Part shown: in pieces, positions 52,756-61,783 of the stretch | Numbering within the stretch: the stretch's first letter is position 1 | Layout: each line of letters starts with the position of its first letter | Origin: Hyalangium ruber | Lineage (GTDB): Bacteria; Myxococcota; Myxococcia; Myxococcales; Myxococcaceae | DNA length: 64,000 bases | Reading direction: 5' to 3' | Assembly: GCF_034259325.1 (NCBI RefSeq) | Contig: NZ_JAXIVS010000001.1 | Location: 682,001-746,000, forward strand | Position numbers and translations under genes: made by a program | Notes under the pieces: model-generated | What the model was told of the DNA's origin: nothing | Seen by the model: the letters and a program-made list of their open reading frames with translations, nothing else | Database searches by the model: none

Positions 52756-53556
52756 ATGCGCTCCTCCCCGCCGCCGTCCGCCCGTGTGTTGCTGGTCCTG
52801 CTCTCCGTCCTCGCCGCGAGCGCCCTGCCGGGGCTCGCGCAGGCCAAGGACACTGACTCCAACGCCCTGGGCTTCAAGGCGTACGAGAAGGGGGACTACA
52901 AGAAGGCGCACGGCCTCTTCGAGAAGGCGCTGAAGCAGAACCCCGACAACGCCTACGCCCGGCTCAACCGCGCGCGCACCATCACCCTGCTGAACCAGAG
53001 CAAGGACAAGGTCGACAGCGCCGAGTCCTGTGACTACGCCTCCAACTGGATGTTCCGAGCCCTGGCCGACCTGTCGAAGGCCGTCGAGCTGAACCGGGCG
53101 GCCATCCTCCCCAAGATCGACGAGGACGAGAAGGGGCTCAAGCCGCTCAAGGCCCGGGAGGACTATGTGAAGTGGCGCAAGGCGGTGGGCGCCCTGGCTG
53201 GCGAGGCGGGAGGGACGGAGAAGGTGCTCCGCGAGACGTCCGACTGGTGGTTCCATGCGCCTGGCGCAATCCCCGTGGGCATCACCCTGCATCCCGACAA
53301 GAAGATCTCCGAGCTGAGCCCCGCGGGAGAGGAGCAGCCCGCGGGTCAGTGGGGCCTCAAGGGAGAGCAGCTCGAGTTCACCCCGCCTAAGGGCAAGCCG
53401 GTACACTGGAAGGTGAGCACGGAGAAGTACTACTTCAATGAGGGCAAGGACTTCTTCTTCGAGCTGCAGCTGGTGCCTGCGAACGCGGAGCTGCCCGCTT
53501 CCGGCTGGCTCGCGGGCCCCTTGAGGGCGGGGCCGATCACCGGAGACTGCGAATAG
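52756..53556 (+). CDS. Secreted TPR-containing protein
   Basis: 266 residues with a signal peptide (RVLLVLLSVLAASALPGLAQA). The first mature part is one TPR-like pair (NALGFKAYEKGDYKKAHGLFEKALKQNPDNAYARLNRART). The rest is a separate beta-rich domain (LHPDKKISELSPAGEEQPAGQWGLKGEQLEFTPP; VHWKVSTEKYYFNEGKDFFFELQLV). It should be periplasmic. No named family is recognised for the second domain. It starts 50 bases from the kinase remnant and ends 87 bases before the large receptor-like gene. Confidence 0.7.
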   Translation: MRSSPPPSARVLLVLLSVLAASALPGLAQAKDTDSNALGFKAYEKGDYKKAHGLFEKALKQNPDNAYARLNRARTITLLNQSKDKVDSAESCDYASNWMFRALADLSKAVELNRAAILPKIDEDEKGLKPLKAREDYVKWRKAVGALAGEAGGTEKVLRETSDWWFHAPGAIPVGITLHPDKKISELSPAGEEQPAGQWGLKGEQLEFTPPKGKPVHWKVSTEKYYFNEGKDFFFELQLVPANAELPASGWLAGPLRAGPITGDCE

Positions 53557-53643
53557 GACGCGGCGCGGGGCACGCTCCGGAAGGCCGAGTGGCCCTCCCT
53601 GCTTCCCGTGACGTGCGCCCCGAAGGTCGAGGATGATGCGACC

Positions 53644-56600
53644 ATGCGCATCGACGGGGACCCGCGACCGCCCCCCTACCGGGCAGTGATCCTGACCGCG
53701 CTCCCGCTGGAGTTCCAGGCGGTGCGTGCCCATCTGCGCGAGTGCCAGGAGGAGGCTCATCCGGAAGGCACCATCTATGAGCGAGGCCGCTTCTCCGGGG
53801 GGAGTGGACTCTGGGAGGTACTGCTGGTGGAAGTCGGTGCCGGCAACCTCCGCGCGGCCAGCGAGACCGAGCGGGCCCTCGAGTACTTCAGTCCTCACGT
53901 CGCGCTCTTCGTCGGCGTGGCGGGGGGGCTGAAGGACGTCTCGCTGGGTGACGTCGTGTTTGCCACGAAGGTGTATGGCTACGAGTCCGGCAAGAGCCGG
54001 ACCGCGTTCGAGCCCAGACCGGATGTGGGCGAGAGCAGCTACCTCTTGGAGCAGCGAGCCCGCGCCAACGCCCGGAAGGGAGACTGGCTGCGCCGAATCA
54101 TCGGCCCTGCTTCCGCCAGGGTACCCCGCACCCTGGCGGGACCGATTGCTGCGGGTGAGAAAGTCCTGGCGGAGACGCGCTCCGAACTCTACCAGTTCCT
54201 GCGCGCCCAGTATGGAGATGCGCTGGCCGTGGAGATGGAGGGGCGTGGATTCCTGGTAGCCACGCGGGCCCGCAGGCGCGTGGAAGCCCTGGTGATTCGG
54301 GGCATCTCCGATTGCATCGATGCCAAGGCGGAAGCCGATGCCTCCGGCTCACAGGAGCTGGCCGCGAGGCATGCCAGCGCCTTCGCCTTCGAGCTACTCT
54401 CCCGGTTCACTCCGTCCATCGCGGAGCTACTCCTGCCGGAGCCGCGGACGGAGGAGCACGGCGTCATCTGGAGCGTGCCCTATCCGCGCAACCCGAACTT
54501 CACCGGGCGGCAGTCCCTACTCCAGGAGGTCCGCGAGCACTTCCTCGCGGCCCCTGCCCGGCCGCAGCCCCTGGCCTTGCATGGGCTCGGAGGCGTGGGC
54601 AAGACCCAGCTCGCGCTGGAGTACGCCTGTCGCCAGGCTCTCGACGAGCGCCACTACACCCATGTCCTCTGGGTACGTGCCGACGACCCTGCCGTCCTGG
54701 CCACCTCCTACGCCGCTTTGAGCGAGACACTGGAGCTGCCCGAGAAGAGCGCACCGGAGCAGCGCCAGAAGATCGTGGCCGTCCAGCAATGGCTGCAGAG
54801 ACACGAGGGCTGGCTGCTCATCATCGATAATGCGGAGCAGCCCGGCGCGCTGGCGTCCTATCTGCCGCCTGCCGTCAAGGGCCATGTCCTCATTACCTCG
54901 CGGAACCCTGCCTGGGGCCGGCTGGCCAGGGCCGCGCTGGTGGATGTGCTCGGCCGCGCGGAAGCTGTGGAGTTTCTCCGCAAGCGGACCGGACAGGACG
55001 ATCCACCCGCCGCCATGCACCTGACCGGTGCCCTGGGAGGCTTGCCGCTTGCCCTGGAGCAGGCCGCAGCCTACATCGAGCAGACGGGGAAGTCGCTGAC
55101 GGACTACCTCCGGCTCTTCAAGCAACGCCATCAGGAACTCCTGATCCGTCCTGGCGCGCCCCCGGACTATCCGCACACGGTCGCCGCCACTTGGTCTCTC
55201 TCCTTCGAGCAGGTCCACGCTCAGGAGCCCGCTGGAGCTGCGCTGCTCTCGCTCTGCTCCTTCCTGGCGCCGACGCCCATCCCCATTGCGCTGCTCGCAG
55301 CCGGTGCCTCGCTGCTCCCGGAGTCACTGGCCCCAGTCGTGACCGACGAGGTGCGGCGGGATGAAGTCATCGGCACGCTTCGGCGCTACTCCCTCGTCCA
55401 GGTCCACCAGCACTACCTGCTGTTCCACCGGCTGGTGCAGGTGGTGATGAGGGAGCGCTTGGAGGAGGAACAGGCCCGCTGGGCTAGGACCGCGCTCGGC
55501 CTCATCCACCGGTTCTTCATCTTCGATACCTATGACTTGAGGACCTGGAGCCAGTGCTCCGTGCTCCTGCCTCATGCCATGGAAGTCGCGGGTCAGGCCG
55601 GGGAGCTGGAAACCGGCCTGGAGTTGCTCCCCGGGCTGCTCGCGCACGTCGGTAGCTTCTGGCAGCTGCAAGCGGAGTACGAGATGGCAAGCCACGTGCT
55701 CGACTGGGGACTGGAAGTCCTCGCTGAATCCCCAGCGCCGCAGGCTGCCCAGGAGACGCACCTGCGGCATCGCCGAGGCATGGTCGCGCTGCAGCTGGGG
55801 AGCATCGATGGAGCCCAGGAGCACCTGGAACACGCACTGAAGCTCGTCCAGGAAGCACCTCAGGAGGAGGAACGGCAGGCGGCCACAACCATCCTCTTCT
55901 GCGACATGGCGGCCCTCGACATGAAGCGGGGCCAGTACGCCGAGGCGAGAGCACATGCCGAGCGGGCCCTGGCGCTCGCGGAGTCCACGGTACCTGGCAA
56001 CCACCCGTTGATCGGTCAGGTGGCATCCATCCTGGGCAGCGTCCTCCAGCGACAGGCGTGCTTCGACCAAGCCCGAACCCAGGCTGAGCGGGCCTTGAGC
56101 ATCTCCCAGGAGAACTTTGGCCTCCTCCATCCCAAGACCGCAGAGGACCTCTATCATCTCGCCGAGGTGCTGGAGGAGCTCGGCGGCTATGGGGAGGCGA
56201 GGGCCCGCTTCGAGCAGGCGCTGGAGATCTCCAGGAAGCTCTATGGACTCGAACACCCCATCATCGCCAACATCTTGAGGGGGCTCGCGGGGCTTCATCG
56301 CCGGCTGGGTGACCTGCAGCAGGCGCTCACCTGTTGTGAGAACGCACTGCGCATCGACGAGCAGCGTCTCGGGCCAGCGCATCACATCGTGGGCGTCGAT
56401 CTAAATGACCTGGCCGGGGTACTCCAGGACCAGGGAGATCTCGTGAACGCGAGAGCCTATCTGGAACGAGCGCTCATACTGGACGAGCAGACCTTTGGTC
56501 CGATGCACCCCGAGGTGGCGACAGCGCTGGACAATCTGGGCCGCGTTCAGCAGGAGCAGGGGGAGCGGGAGGCGGCTCGGGCCAGCTTCGAGCGAGCGCT

Positions 56601-58692
56601 AACCATCCATGAGCAGACCCATGGCCCCGAACATCCCAATGTGGCCAGGGTGCTCAACAACCTGGGCGTGCTCCTGACGGAGATGAAGGATTTCCCCATG
56701 GCCATGCGCCACCTTGAGCGTGCGCTTGCCATGGACGAGAGGTTCTACGGTCCGAGCCACCACGAGGTGGCGCTCGACCTCAGCAATCTCGCCTCCGCCC
56801 TCATCATGCAGGGAGATAAGAACCAGGGCGGTGCGCTACTCCAGCGAGCCCTGTCCATCTATGACGCCCACAACGAGCTCCCCGCGTCCGAGGTCCTCAC
56901 CTGTGTCATCCTCATGGGCAAGGTCCTCTTCCAGCGTCGAGAATGGGCGGAAGCCAGGAGCTATCTGGAGCGCGCCCTCCAGTTACAGAAGCAGCTCAAG
57001 TCGGACGTGCAGCAGCGCATCGCAGTCTTGCTGACGCTCGGGGACTGTCTCCGCCACCTGGAGAGTTACCCCCAGGCCGTCAGTTGCCTGGAGCAGGCAC
57101 GGGCGCTCCTCGCGGAGACGCGCGATGCAGCCCTGCTCTGTAGTCTCCTGACCAGCCTTGGCGCCTGCTATCGCGAACTCGACCAGTCGCAGCAGGCCCG
57201 GGCGAGCCTCGAGGCGGCCCTTCCCCTCGCGGAGGAGGCAGGAAACGAGGCCCTGCTGTCCCATGCTCGTTTCGAGCTGGGACGATTGACCCGGCAAGAG
57301 CGGGAGTGGCAGAGGGCCAGGACTCTCCTCGATCAGGTCTGGGACCACAGGGAAGAAGTGGAGCTGGAGCGACCCGATCTCGTCCTCAATGAGCTGGGCC
57401 TCGTCCTGGAGGGGATGGAGAATCTGAGTGGGGCAAGGGCCCGCTTCGAGGAGGCCCTGCGGGCCGGCGAGACCCTTCGTGGCCCCGAGAGCCAGGCCGT
57501 GGCGGTGTACGCGGCGAACCTCGGACGGGTTCTCTTGAATCTGCGAGACCTGCCCGCGGCGCACCTCCAATTGGAGCGGGCGCGGGCCATCTGGGAGCGG
57601 CTCCGAGGAGCCTCCAGTCTCGCGGTGGCGGAGGTACTCCAGCTCCTGGCACAAATGAGGTTCTCGTCGGGGCAGCTCCCGGAGGCAGAGGCGGATGCCA
57701 AGCGAGCCTTGTCCATCTACTCCGCCCAGGAGGCCCCACCGGCTCAGAAGCTCACCGAGACGCTGATCGTGCTGGGAGGCATCCACTGGCGCGCAGGCGC
57801 CCTGCAGGAGGCCCAGGCCAGCATGGAGCGGGCCTTGTCACTCCAGGAGTCGGAGCCCGAGCTGGGCGAGGGGCACCTCTTCAGCGCGCTGTTCATGCTC
57901 GGAGACATCTTCGAGAAGCAGAAAGATCTCCCGCGAGCAAAGGATGTCTTTGTTCGAGCCTTGAAGCTCGGGGCGACGCAGCCGAACGTCGATCCCCTCT
58001 CGCTCTGCAAAATCAACCGCAGGCTGGGGGACCTCTACAAGCTGGAGGGGGAGCTTCGCAGAGCCCACGCCTGCTACGAGTCCGCAGTGAGCCTCCATCC
58101 ATCCCTCAGGAGTGCTGCGCCCCTCAGCCTGACGGAGGACTACATGAAGCTGGCCAACGCGTGCCGGCTCCTGGAGGTCCCCCCCACGTCCGCGTTGCGG
58201 CATGTCGAGCACGCGCTGCTGATCCTGGAGCGGATGCCGCCGGAGGAGAGAGAGGCTCCGCAAGCTAGAGTGGCGGAACTCCAGGCGAACATGCTCCGAG
58301 GAGAGATCCTCCTCAAACTGCAGCGTTGGCCGGAAGCACGCACGTTCTTCGAGAAGGCCCTGGAGAGTTCCAGGCTGGATGTGCTCCCCTTGGACCACTT
58401 GTGCAACCTGCATCAGAACCTGGCGTCCTCGCTCATGAACATGGGAATGCACAAGCGGGCCATGCTGCACTTCGAGAGGGCGCTGCCACTTGCGGCAAAG
58501 GCTCATGGGACAGAGCACCCCGAATATGCCGTGGTTGTGGCCAACATCGGCTACTGCCTCCTGGAGATGGGCAAGGGCCGGGAGGCCATCAAGAAGCTCA
58601 AGCGCGCACTGGCGATCTTCGAGCAACACGAGGGGCCCGAGCACCCCCAGGCCCCTCTGATCCGGCAAGATCTGGCGGAGCTGAAGCGCTGA
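53644..58692 (+). CDS. PNP - NB-ARC - TPR protein, NLR-like (candidate defence receptor)
   Basis: 1682 residues from ATG 53644 (GTG 53608 also possible). Residues 12-260 are a nucleoside phosphorylase/nucleosidase domain: VGAGNLRAA, FVGVAGGL, VEMEGRGF and RGISD with the catalytic Asp223. Residues about 285-560 are an NB-ARC ATPase: HGLGGVGKTQLALEY (P-loop, 313-327), WLLIIDNAE (Walker B), VLITSRN and GGLPLALEQ (GLPL). From about 720 to the end come some 20 TPR repeats of 42 residues like kinesin light chain (NNLGVLLTEMKDFPMAMRHL). The layout equals NLR immune proteins: effector, switch, sensor. PNP-domain effectors of bacterial defence degrade ATP or similar nucleotides; that activity here is inference. 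Confidence 0.88.
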   Translation: MRIDGDPRPPPYRAVILTALPLEFQAVRAHLRECQEEAHPEGTIYERGRFSGGSGLWEVLLVEVGAGNLRAASETERALEYFSPHVALFVGVAGGLKDVSLGDVVFATKVYGYESGKSRTAFEPRPDVGESSYLLEQRARANARKGDWLRRIIGPASARVPRTLAGPIAAGEKVLAETRSELYQFLRAQYGDALAVEMEGRGFLVATRARRRVEALVIRGISDCIDAKAEADASGSQELAARHASAFAFELLSRFTPSIAELLLPEPRTEEHGVIWSVPYPRNPNFTGRQSLLQEVREHFLAAPARPQPLALHGLGGVGKTQLALEYACRQALDERHYTHVLWVRADDPAVLATSYAALSETLELPEKSAPEQRQKIVAVQQWLQRHEGWLLIIDNAEQPGALASYLPPAVKGHVLITSRNPAWGRLARAALVDVLGRAEAVEFLRKRTGQDDPPAAMHLTGALGGLPLALEQAAAYIEQTGKSLTDYLRLFKQRHQELLIRPGAPPDYPHTVAATWSLSFEQVHAQEPAGAALLSLCSFLAPTPIPIALLAAGASLLPESLAPVVTDEVRRDEVIGTLRRYSLVQVHQHYLLFHRLVQVVMRERLEEEQARWARTALGLIHRFFIFDTYDLRTWSQCSVLLPHAMEVAGQAGELETGLELLPGLLAHVGSFWQLQAEYEMASHVLDWGLEVLAESPAPQAAQETHLRHRRGMVALQLGSIDGAQEHLEHALKLVQEAPQEEERQAATTILFCDMAALDMKRGQYAEARAHAERALALAESTVPGNHPLIGQVASILGSVLQRQACFDQARTQAERALSISQENFGLLHPKTAEDLYHLAEVLEELGGYGEARARFEQALEISRKLYGLEHPIIANILRGLAGLHRRLGDLQQALTCCENALRIDEQRLGPAHHIVGVDLNDLAGVLQDQGDLVNARAYLERALILDEQTFGPMHPEVATALDNLGRVQQEQGEREAARASFERALTIHEQTHGPEHPNVARVLNNLGVLLTEMKDFPMAMRHLERALAMDERFYGPSHHEVALDLSNLASALIMQGDKNQGGALLQRALSIYDAHNELPASEVLTCVILMGKVLFQRREWAEARSYLERALQLQKQLKSDVQQRIAVLLTLGDCLRHLESYPQAVSCLEQARALLAETRDAALLCSLLTSLGACYRELDQSQQARASLEAALPLAEEAGNEALLSHARFELGRLTRQEREWQRARTLLDQVWDHREEVELERPDLVLNELGLVLEGMENLSGARARFEEALRAGETLRGPESQAVAVYAANLGRVLLNLRDLPAAHLQLERARAIWERLRGASSLAVAEVLQLLAQMRFSSGQLPEAEADAKRALSIYSAQEAPPAQKLTETLIVLGGIHWRAGALQEAQASMERALSLQESEPELGEGHLFSALFMLGDIFEKQKDLPRAKDVFVRALKLGATQPNVDPLSLCKINRRLGDLYKLEGELRRAHACYESAVSLHPSLRSAAPLSLTEDYMKLANACRLLEVPPTSALRHVEHALLILERMPPEEREAPQARVAELQANMLRGEILLKLQRWPEARTFFEKALESSRLDVLPLDHLCNLHQNLASSLMNMGMHKRAMLHFERALPLAAKAHGTEHPEYAVVVANIGYCLLEMGKGREAIKKLKRALAIFEQHEGPEHPQAPLIRQDLAELKR

Positions 58693-58777
58693 CCTCGCTT
58701 CGGTGTGATTCAGGGCAGTGGGCCGATCTGAAGTAGAAAAAGTAGCGGGGACATTCGGCTGCGAGTTGGGAGGCACG

Positions 58778-59086
58778 TTGAAGCTCAGCGACATCCATTT
58801 CCACGACTGCCGTCTGCTTCGCGTCATCGAACTCGCGGATACGCACGAACTGCATTTCGAGGTGATGTATCCGGTTGACTGGGAGAACAACGTCTTCGAG
58901 CCGCGCACAATCGCCTTCCTCAACGTGCTGAACTATCGGGTCGATGAGGGACCGTTCGCGGACGCTCCCACGCTGCTGGATGCTCACGACAACGGGCTCG
59001 ACGGTGAGTATCGAAGCGTCACACTTCAGACGAACGCAGGCACGCGGTCGCTTCTTTTCAGAGACGTCGAGTTGCGGCGCTCTTGA
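58778..59086 (+). CDS. Small orphan protein between the NLR-like gene and a kinase
   Basis: 102 residues from TTG 58778, preferred because GGGAGG is four bases upstream; GTG 58718 gives 122 residues. It is a mixed alpha/beta single domain (KLSDIHFHDCRLLRVIELADTHELHFEVMYPVDWENN) with no signal. The acidic, compact make-up resembles immunity proteins of toxin loci, but no family is matched. It lies 86 bases after the NLR-like gene on the same strand, and the kinase gene converges on it. Confidence 0.55.
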   Translation: MKLSDIHFHDCRLLRVIELADTHELHFEVMYPVDWENNVFEPRTIAFLNVLNYRVDEGPFADAPTLLDAHDNGLDGEYRSVTLQTNAGTRSLLFRDVELRRS

Positions 59087-59117
59087 GGCCCTTCCGCGTC
59101 GTGTCCAACGTCGTCTG

Positions 59118-60572
59118 CTACGGGGGCTCCGAAGTGGCTGGCACTGGCATCGCGAGAACCGGCTGATAGCAGACGCCTTTCCACTCGTAGTCCCCCTGGG
59201 CACACGGTGGCTTCGAGTCTTCTGGTTTCCCCCAACAGCCCCCGTTGATCGCTACCTTGCGCTTATCGCACGGAGGCCGCTTCTGCCCTGGGAGTGGCTC
59301 CTTCGGCACCTCAACGCTGAACACCTTCGTGGCGGACTCGGGTGGCTCCACGCGAACGCTTGCCGTGAGCGCGTCCTTCGCGAGGCCCGCGGTGCCAGCA
59401 TCCGCCACACCCGCGTCATGCGCCTGCCGGGCCACTTCAGCCTCGGACGGCTCCTGCCACTGCCGCCATGCACTCCACCCTCCGTGGAGAACCAAGGCAG
59501 CGGTAATCCCAGCCGCAAGGGCAAGCCCGCCTCCCCGAGCACGGACGAAGCGCAGTGGGCCCGAGGAGTCCGTGCGCATGACAACCGCCTGGGCGGTGCG
59601 CCAGGTGATGGGCAGATCCGCCTGACGCCCGGCCCTCTCCGCTGCGCGATCGAGTTCCCGCGCTACTTCCGCTGCACTGCCCCGCGCAGAGGGGTCATCC
59701 GAGAGCATCCGACTTATGAGCCCTGCCAGGTCCGGGCACGCCTTCACCACCCCTTCGGGCAACCTGGGCTTGGGACTGGGAGCGAGGATGCCACGCACCG
59801 CCGCCGCTGGATCGATCGCAGGAGGTGGGTAGGTACACGTGACGAGGAGGTAGGTCGTTACCCCCAGCGCATAGATGTCATCGGCTGGCCCCGGCGCATA
59901 GTGCGCGCCACGGTGGCGATAGTGGAGCCACTGGTATCGCAGCGCCTCGGGGCTGCGGTACTGCGGCGTGCCGGGTGGCAGCACCTCCCTCGTGAGTGTC
60001 GGTGCCCCTCGGAAATCCCCCGCTCCGAAGTCCAGGAGCACTGCCTTCCCGTCCCCAGGCCGCACCAGCACGTTGGCCCCCTTCACGTCCCGATGCACCC
60101 CATGCACCCCATGCGTGGCATCCAGCGCCCGGGCCACCTGGGCCAGCACACGCATCAAGTGTCGCCAGCTTGGGTTGTACACACGAACCCAGTCATACAG
60201 CGGTACTCCCTCTACCCACTCCATGACGATGAAGGGGAAGGGGCCTGCTGGGTGAGCCCACAACCCCTGGCCCTTCAGCGCGGGCACATTCGGGTGGTCA
60301 ATGCGCGAGAGCAGCTCCAGCTCGCGCCCAAAGCGCGGATCCACCGGGTGCAGGGCCAGCTTCAGCGCGAAGGGTCCGGCCTCCCCCTCCCCTACCCGTT
60401 CGACGCGGTAGACGGCTCCATAGGAGCCCCGCCCGCGAAGCTCCAGCACCCGCCAGGCTCCCACCTCCGTCCCGGGGGGAAGGCAGCTCGGCTCCAACTC
60501 GGCTACGGTCCAGCGTGGCGCCATTGGCGTCCTCTCGGCGAGGGGCTCCTGCCTCTGCGCCTCCGCGGTCAT
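59118..60572 (-). CDS. Ser/Thr kinase with Cys-rich C-terminal tail
   Basis: 484 residues. The kinase domain fills residues about 20-290: LRGRGSYGAVYRV, FALKLAL, HRDVKGANVLV and VLLDFGAGDF. One membrane helix follows (GGLALAAGITAALVLHGG, near 345). The extracytoplasmic tail has a Cys-rich motif, RPPCDKRKVAINGGCWG then KPPCAQGDYEWKGVCYQP, which also ends many myxobacterial kinases. The same tail DNA occurs as a remnant at 52641-52705. The tail may bind a ligand or cap a partner; target unknown. It faces the NLR-like gene. Confidence 0.92.
   Translation of the reverse strand: MTAEAQRQEPLAERTPMAPRWTVAELEPSCLPPGTEVGAWRVLELRGRGSYGAVYRVERVGEGEAGPFALKLALHPVDPRFGRELELLSRIDHPNVPALKGQGLWAHPAGPFPFIVMEWVEGVPLYDWVRVYNPSWRHLMRVLAQVARALDATHGVHGVHRDVKGANVLVRPGDGKAVLLDFGAGDFRGAPTLTREVLPPGTPQYRSPEALRYQWLHYRHRGAHYAPGPADDIYALGVTTYLLVTCTYPPPAIDPAAAVRGILAPSPKPRLPEGVVKACPDLAGLISRMLSDDPSARGSAAEVARELDRAAERAGRQADLPITWRTAQAVVMRTDSSGPLRFVRARGGGLALAAGITAALVLHGGWSAWRQWQEPSEAEVARQAHDAGVADAGTAGLAKDALTASVRVEPPESATKVFSVEVPKEPLPGQKRPPCDKRKVAINGGCWGKPEDSKPPCAQGDYEWKGVCYQPVLAMPVPATSEPP
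59221..59286 (-). repeat. Kinase tail segment duplicated at 52641-52705
   Basis: This part of the functional kinase gene encodes GGCWGKP and the preceding RPPCDKRK. It is nearly identical in DNA to the remnant 6.6 kb away, so the two derive from a duplicated or recombining kinase tail. Confidence 0.75.
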
Positions 60573-60735
60573 GCTCGAGAGAGCATACCCCTCTTGAGAG
60601 CGAAGTAGCGCTGACCGCTCGGCTCAGCGTGCCGCCCCGAAGGATGGTCGAGCTCTGACCCAGATCGAGGCGTCCAGATGCGTGCGCGAGATCTGCCGTG
60701 CGGTCCGCGCTGCGTCATGAGCGCTGGCCTGACGT

Positions 60736-61158
60736 TCAGGAGCCGCTGACCACCTCACAGCTTCGCGTGCGGATCTCGGTGCCCCCCACCTCCAGCGTAC
60801 CGTCGACCTCCCAGACATACCTGCGCAGAACACCCTTGAACTTGAACACCCCGCTGCGGGTCGTTCCCGCGACCGGCAGCCGCCAGGACACGACCCGAGT
60901 CACCCCCGGCCGCCGCTCGTCCACATGAGGCTTCCGGTGAGTGCCAAACGACAGGCCCCACCACGTAGCGCCGATGTCATCTCCCAGCAGGGCCTGAGCC
61001 TCCGGGCAGTCCAGGAGCTGTTGCAGCGCTGCCGCGTCGGCACCGCTCCCGGCCAGCTGGGCGCGCCCGGCGACCTGGGAGAGGCCGGCCACGATCAGCG
61101 CGACTCCCCCGATTCCAACGAGGCGCGACGAGAGGGAGGTGGAGCTGCGAGTGGGCAC
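60736..61158 (-). CDS. Small membrane-anchored protein, Coa1/Tim21-like domain
   Basis: 140 residues from GTG 61158; the start is uncertain because no ribosome site is visible and the frame stays open upstream. One N-terminal helix (LVGIGGVALIVAGLSQVAG) anchors the protein. The remainder (residues about 45-135) is a beta-rich domain: LLGDDIGATWWGLSFG, WRLPVAGTTRSGVFKFKGVLRR and VWEVDGTLEVGGTEI. This matches the general pattern of the Coa1 or Tim21-like family of membrane-proximal domains. Function in bacteria is not known. Confidence 0.55.
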   Translation of the reverse strand: MPTRSSTSLSSRLVGIGGVALIVAGLSQVAGRAQLAGSGADAAALQQLLDCPEAQALLGDDIGATWWGLSFGTHRKPHVDERRPGVTRVVSWRLPVAGTTRSGVFKFKGVLRRYVWEVDGTLEVGGTEIRTRSCEVVSGS

Positions 61159-61783
61159 GAGGTCAGTGTCATCCACAAGCAGAAGGAAAGGCAATCGAGC
61201 CACACCTTCACGGGGGTATCGAGCTCCGCCAGCCCTTTGCCGCAACGACGGAAGGGCCGAAACGCGACCCGCGATCAGGCGGACCGAGGTCCCTTGGCGC
61301 GCGGGTTGGCTGGTTTCCGTGTGCCGCAAGCTCGGTTCCGCCCTGCTCCTTCCGTCGGGAGAGCCCTCCGTGCTTCCCCACCTGCCCCTTCCCAGCCACA
61401 CTTCGCCAGGGCACACACTACCGGTGGGCTCCCACGGAGTTCCGCCAAGAGTTGGATCGCTCCCGCCAGAAGCTCCGAGCGGCGGGTTCGATTGCCGCCG
61501 CCTCCACGCAGAACAACCCGCCGCTTCCAGTCTTGCACCCTCATGAAAAAGTGATGACGCCTGCAGGTAGGGACCCAATTGGGGCTTTGGGGACCAAATC
61601 ACGAGCCGCGCCTGGCCTGAGCCGCTGTCCTCGCAGGAGGGGATGGCAGAGGGGCTGGGCCTGTGAGTACCTGCTGCTTGGGGCTCAACACCACGCCAAC
61701 TGCGGGGGGGCCTACGCAACGGATGGAGAGGGAGCAGCACTCACTTCGGTAGAATCGCGAGAACCTTGGGAACGAAGCCCTTC
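61159..61783. other. Intergenic region upstream of the toxin gene
   Basis: No gene is supported in these 625 bases; the frames crossing it are unlike known families and lack ribosome sites. There is a perfect 10-base palindrome CCCAATTGGG (61574-61583) and a tRNA-like T-loop (GTTCGATT, 61487-61494) without a matching acceptor stem. The region probably holds the promoter of the toxin/immunity pair. Confidence 0.5.

Noticed and set aside
52315-53898. A 527-residue minus-strand frame spanning the TPR protein
   Set aside because: Only its last 108 residues look protein-like; the rest is the shadow of the plus-strand TPR gene.
61487-61500. A tRNA-like T-loop (GTTCGATT) and reverse-strand text resembling mis-read tRNA genes
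   Set aside because: The closing G53-C61 pair is broken and no 5' acceptor strand matching CGCCTCC is found within 100 bases upstream, so no tRNA is supported.
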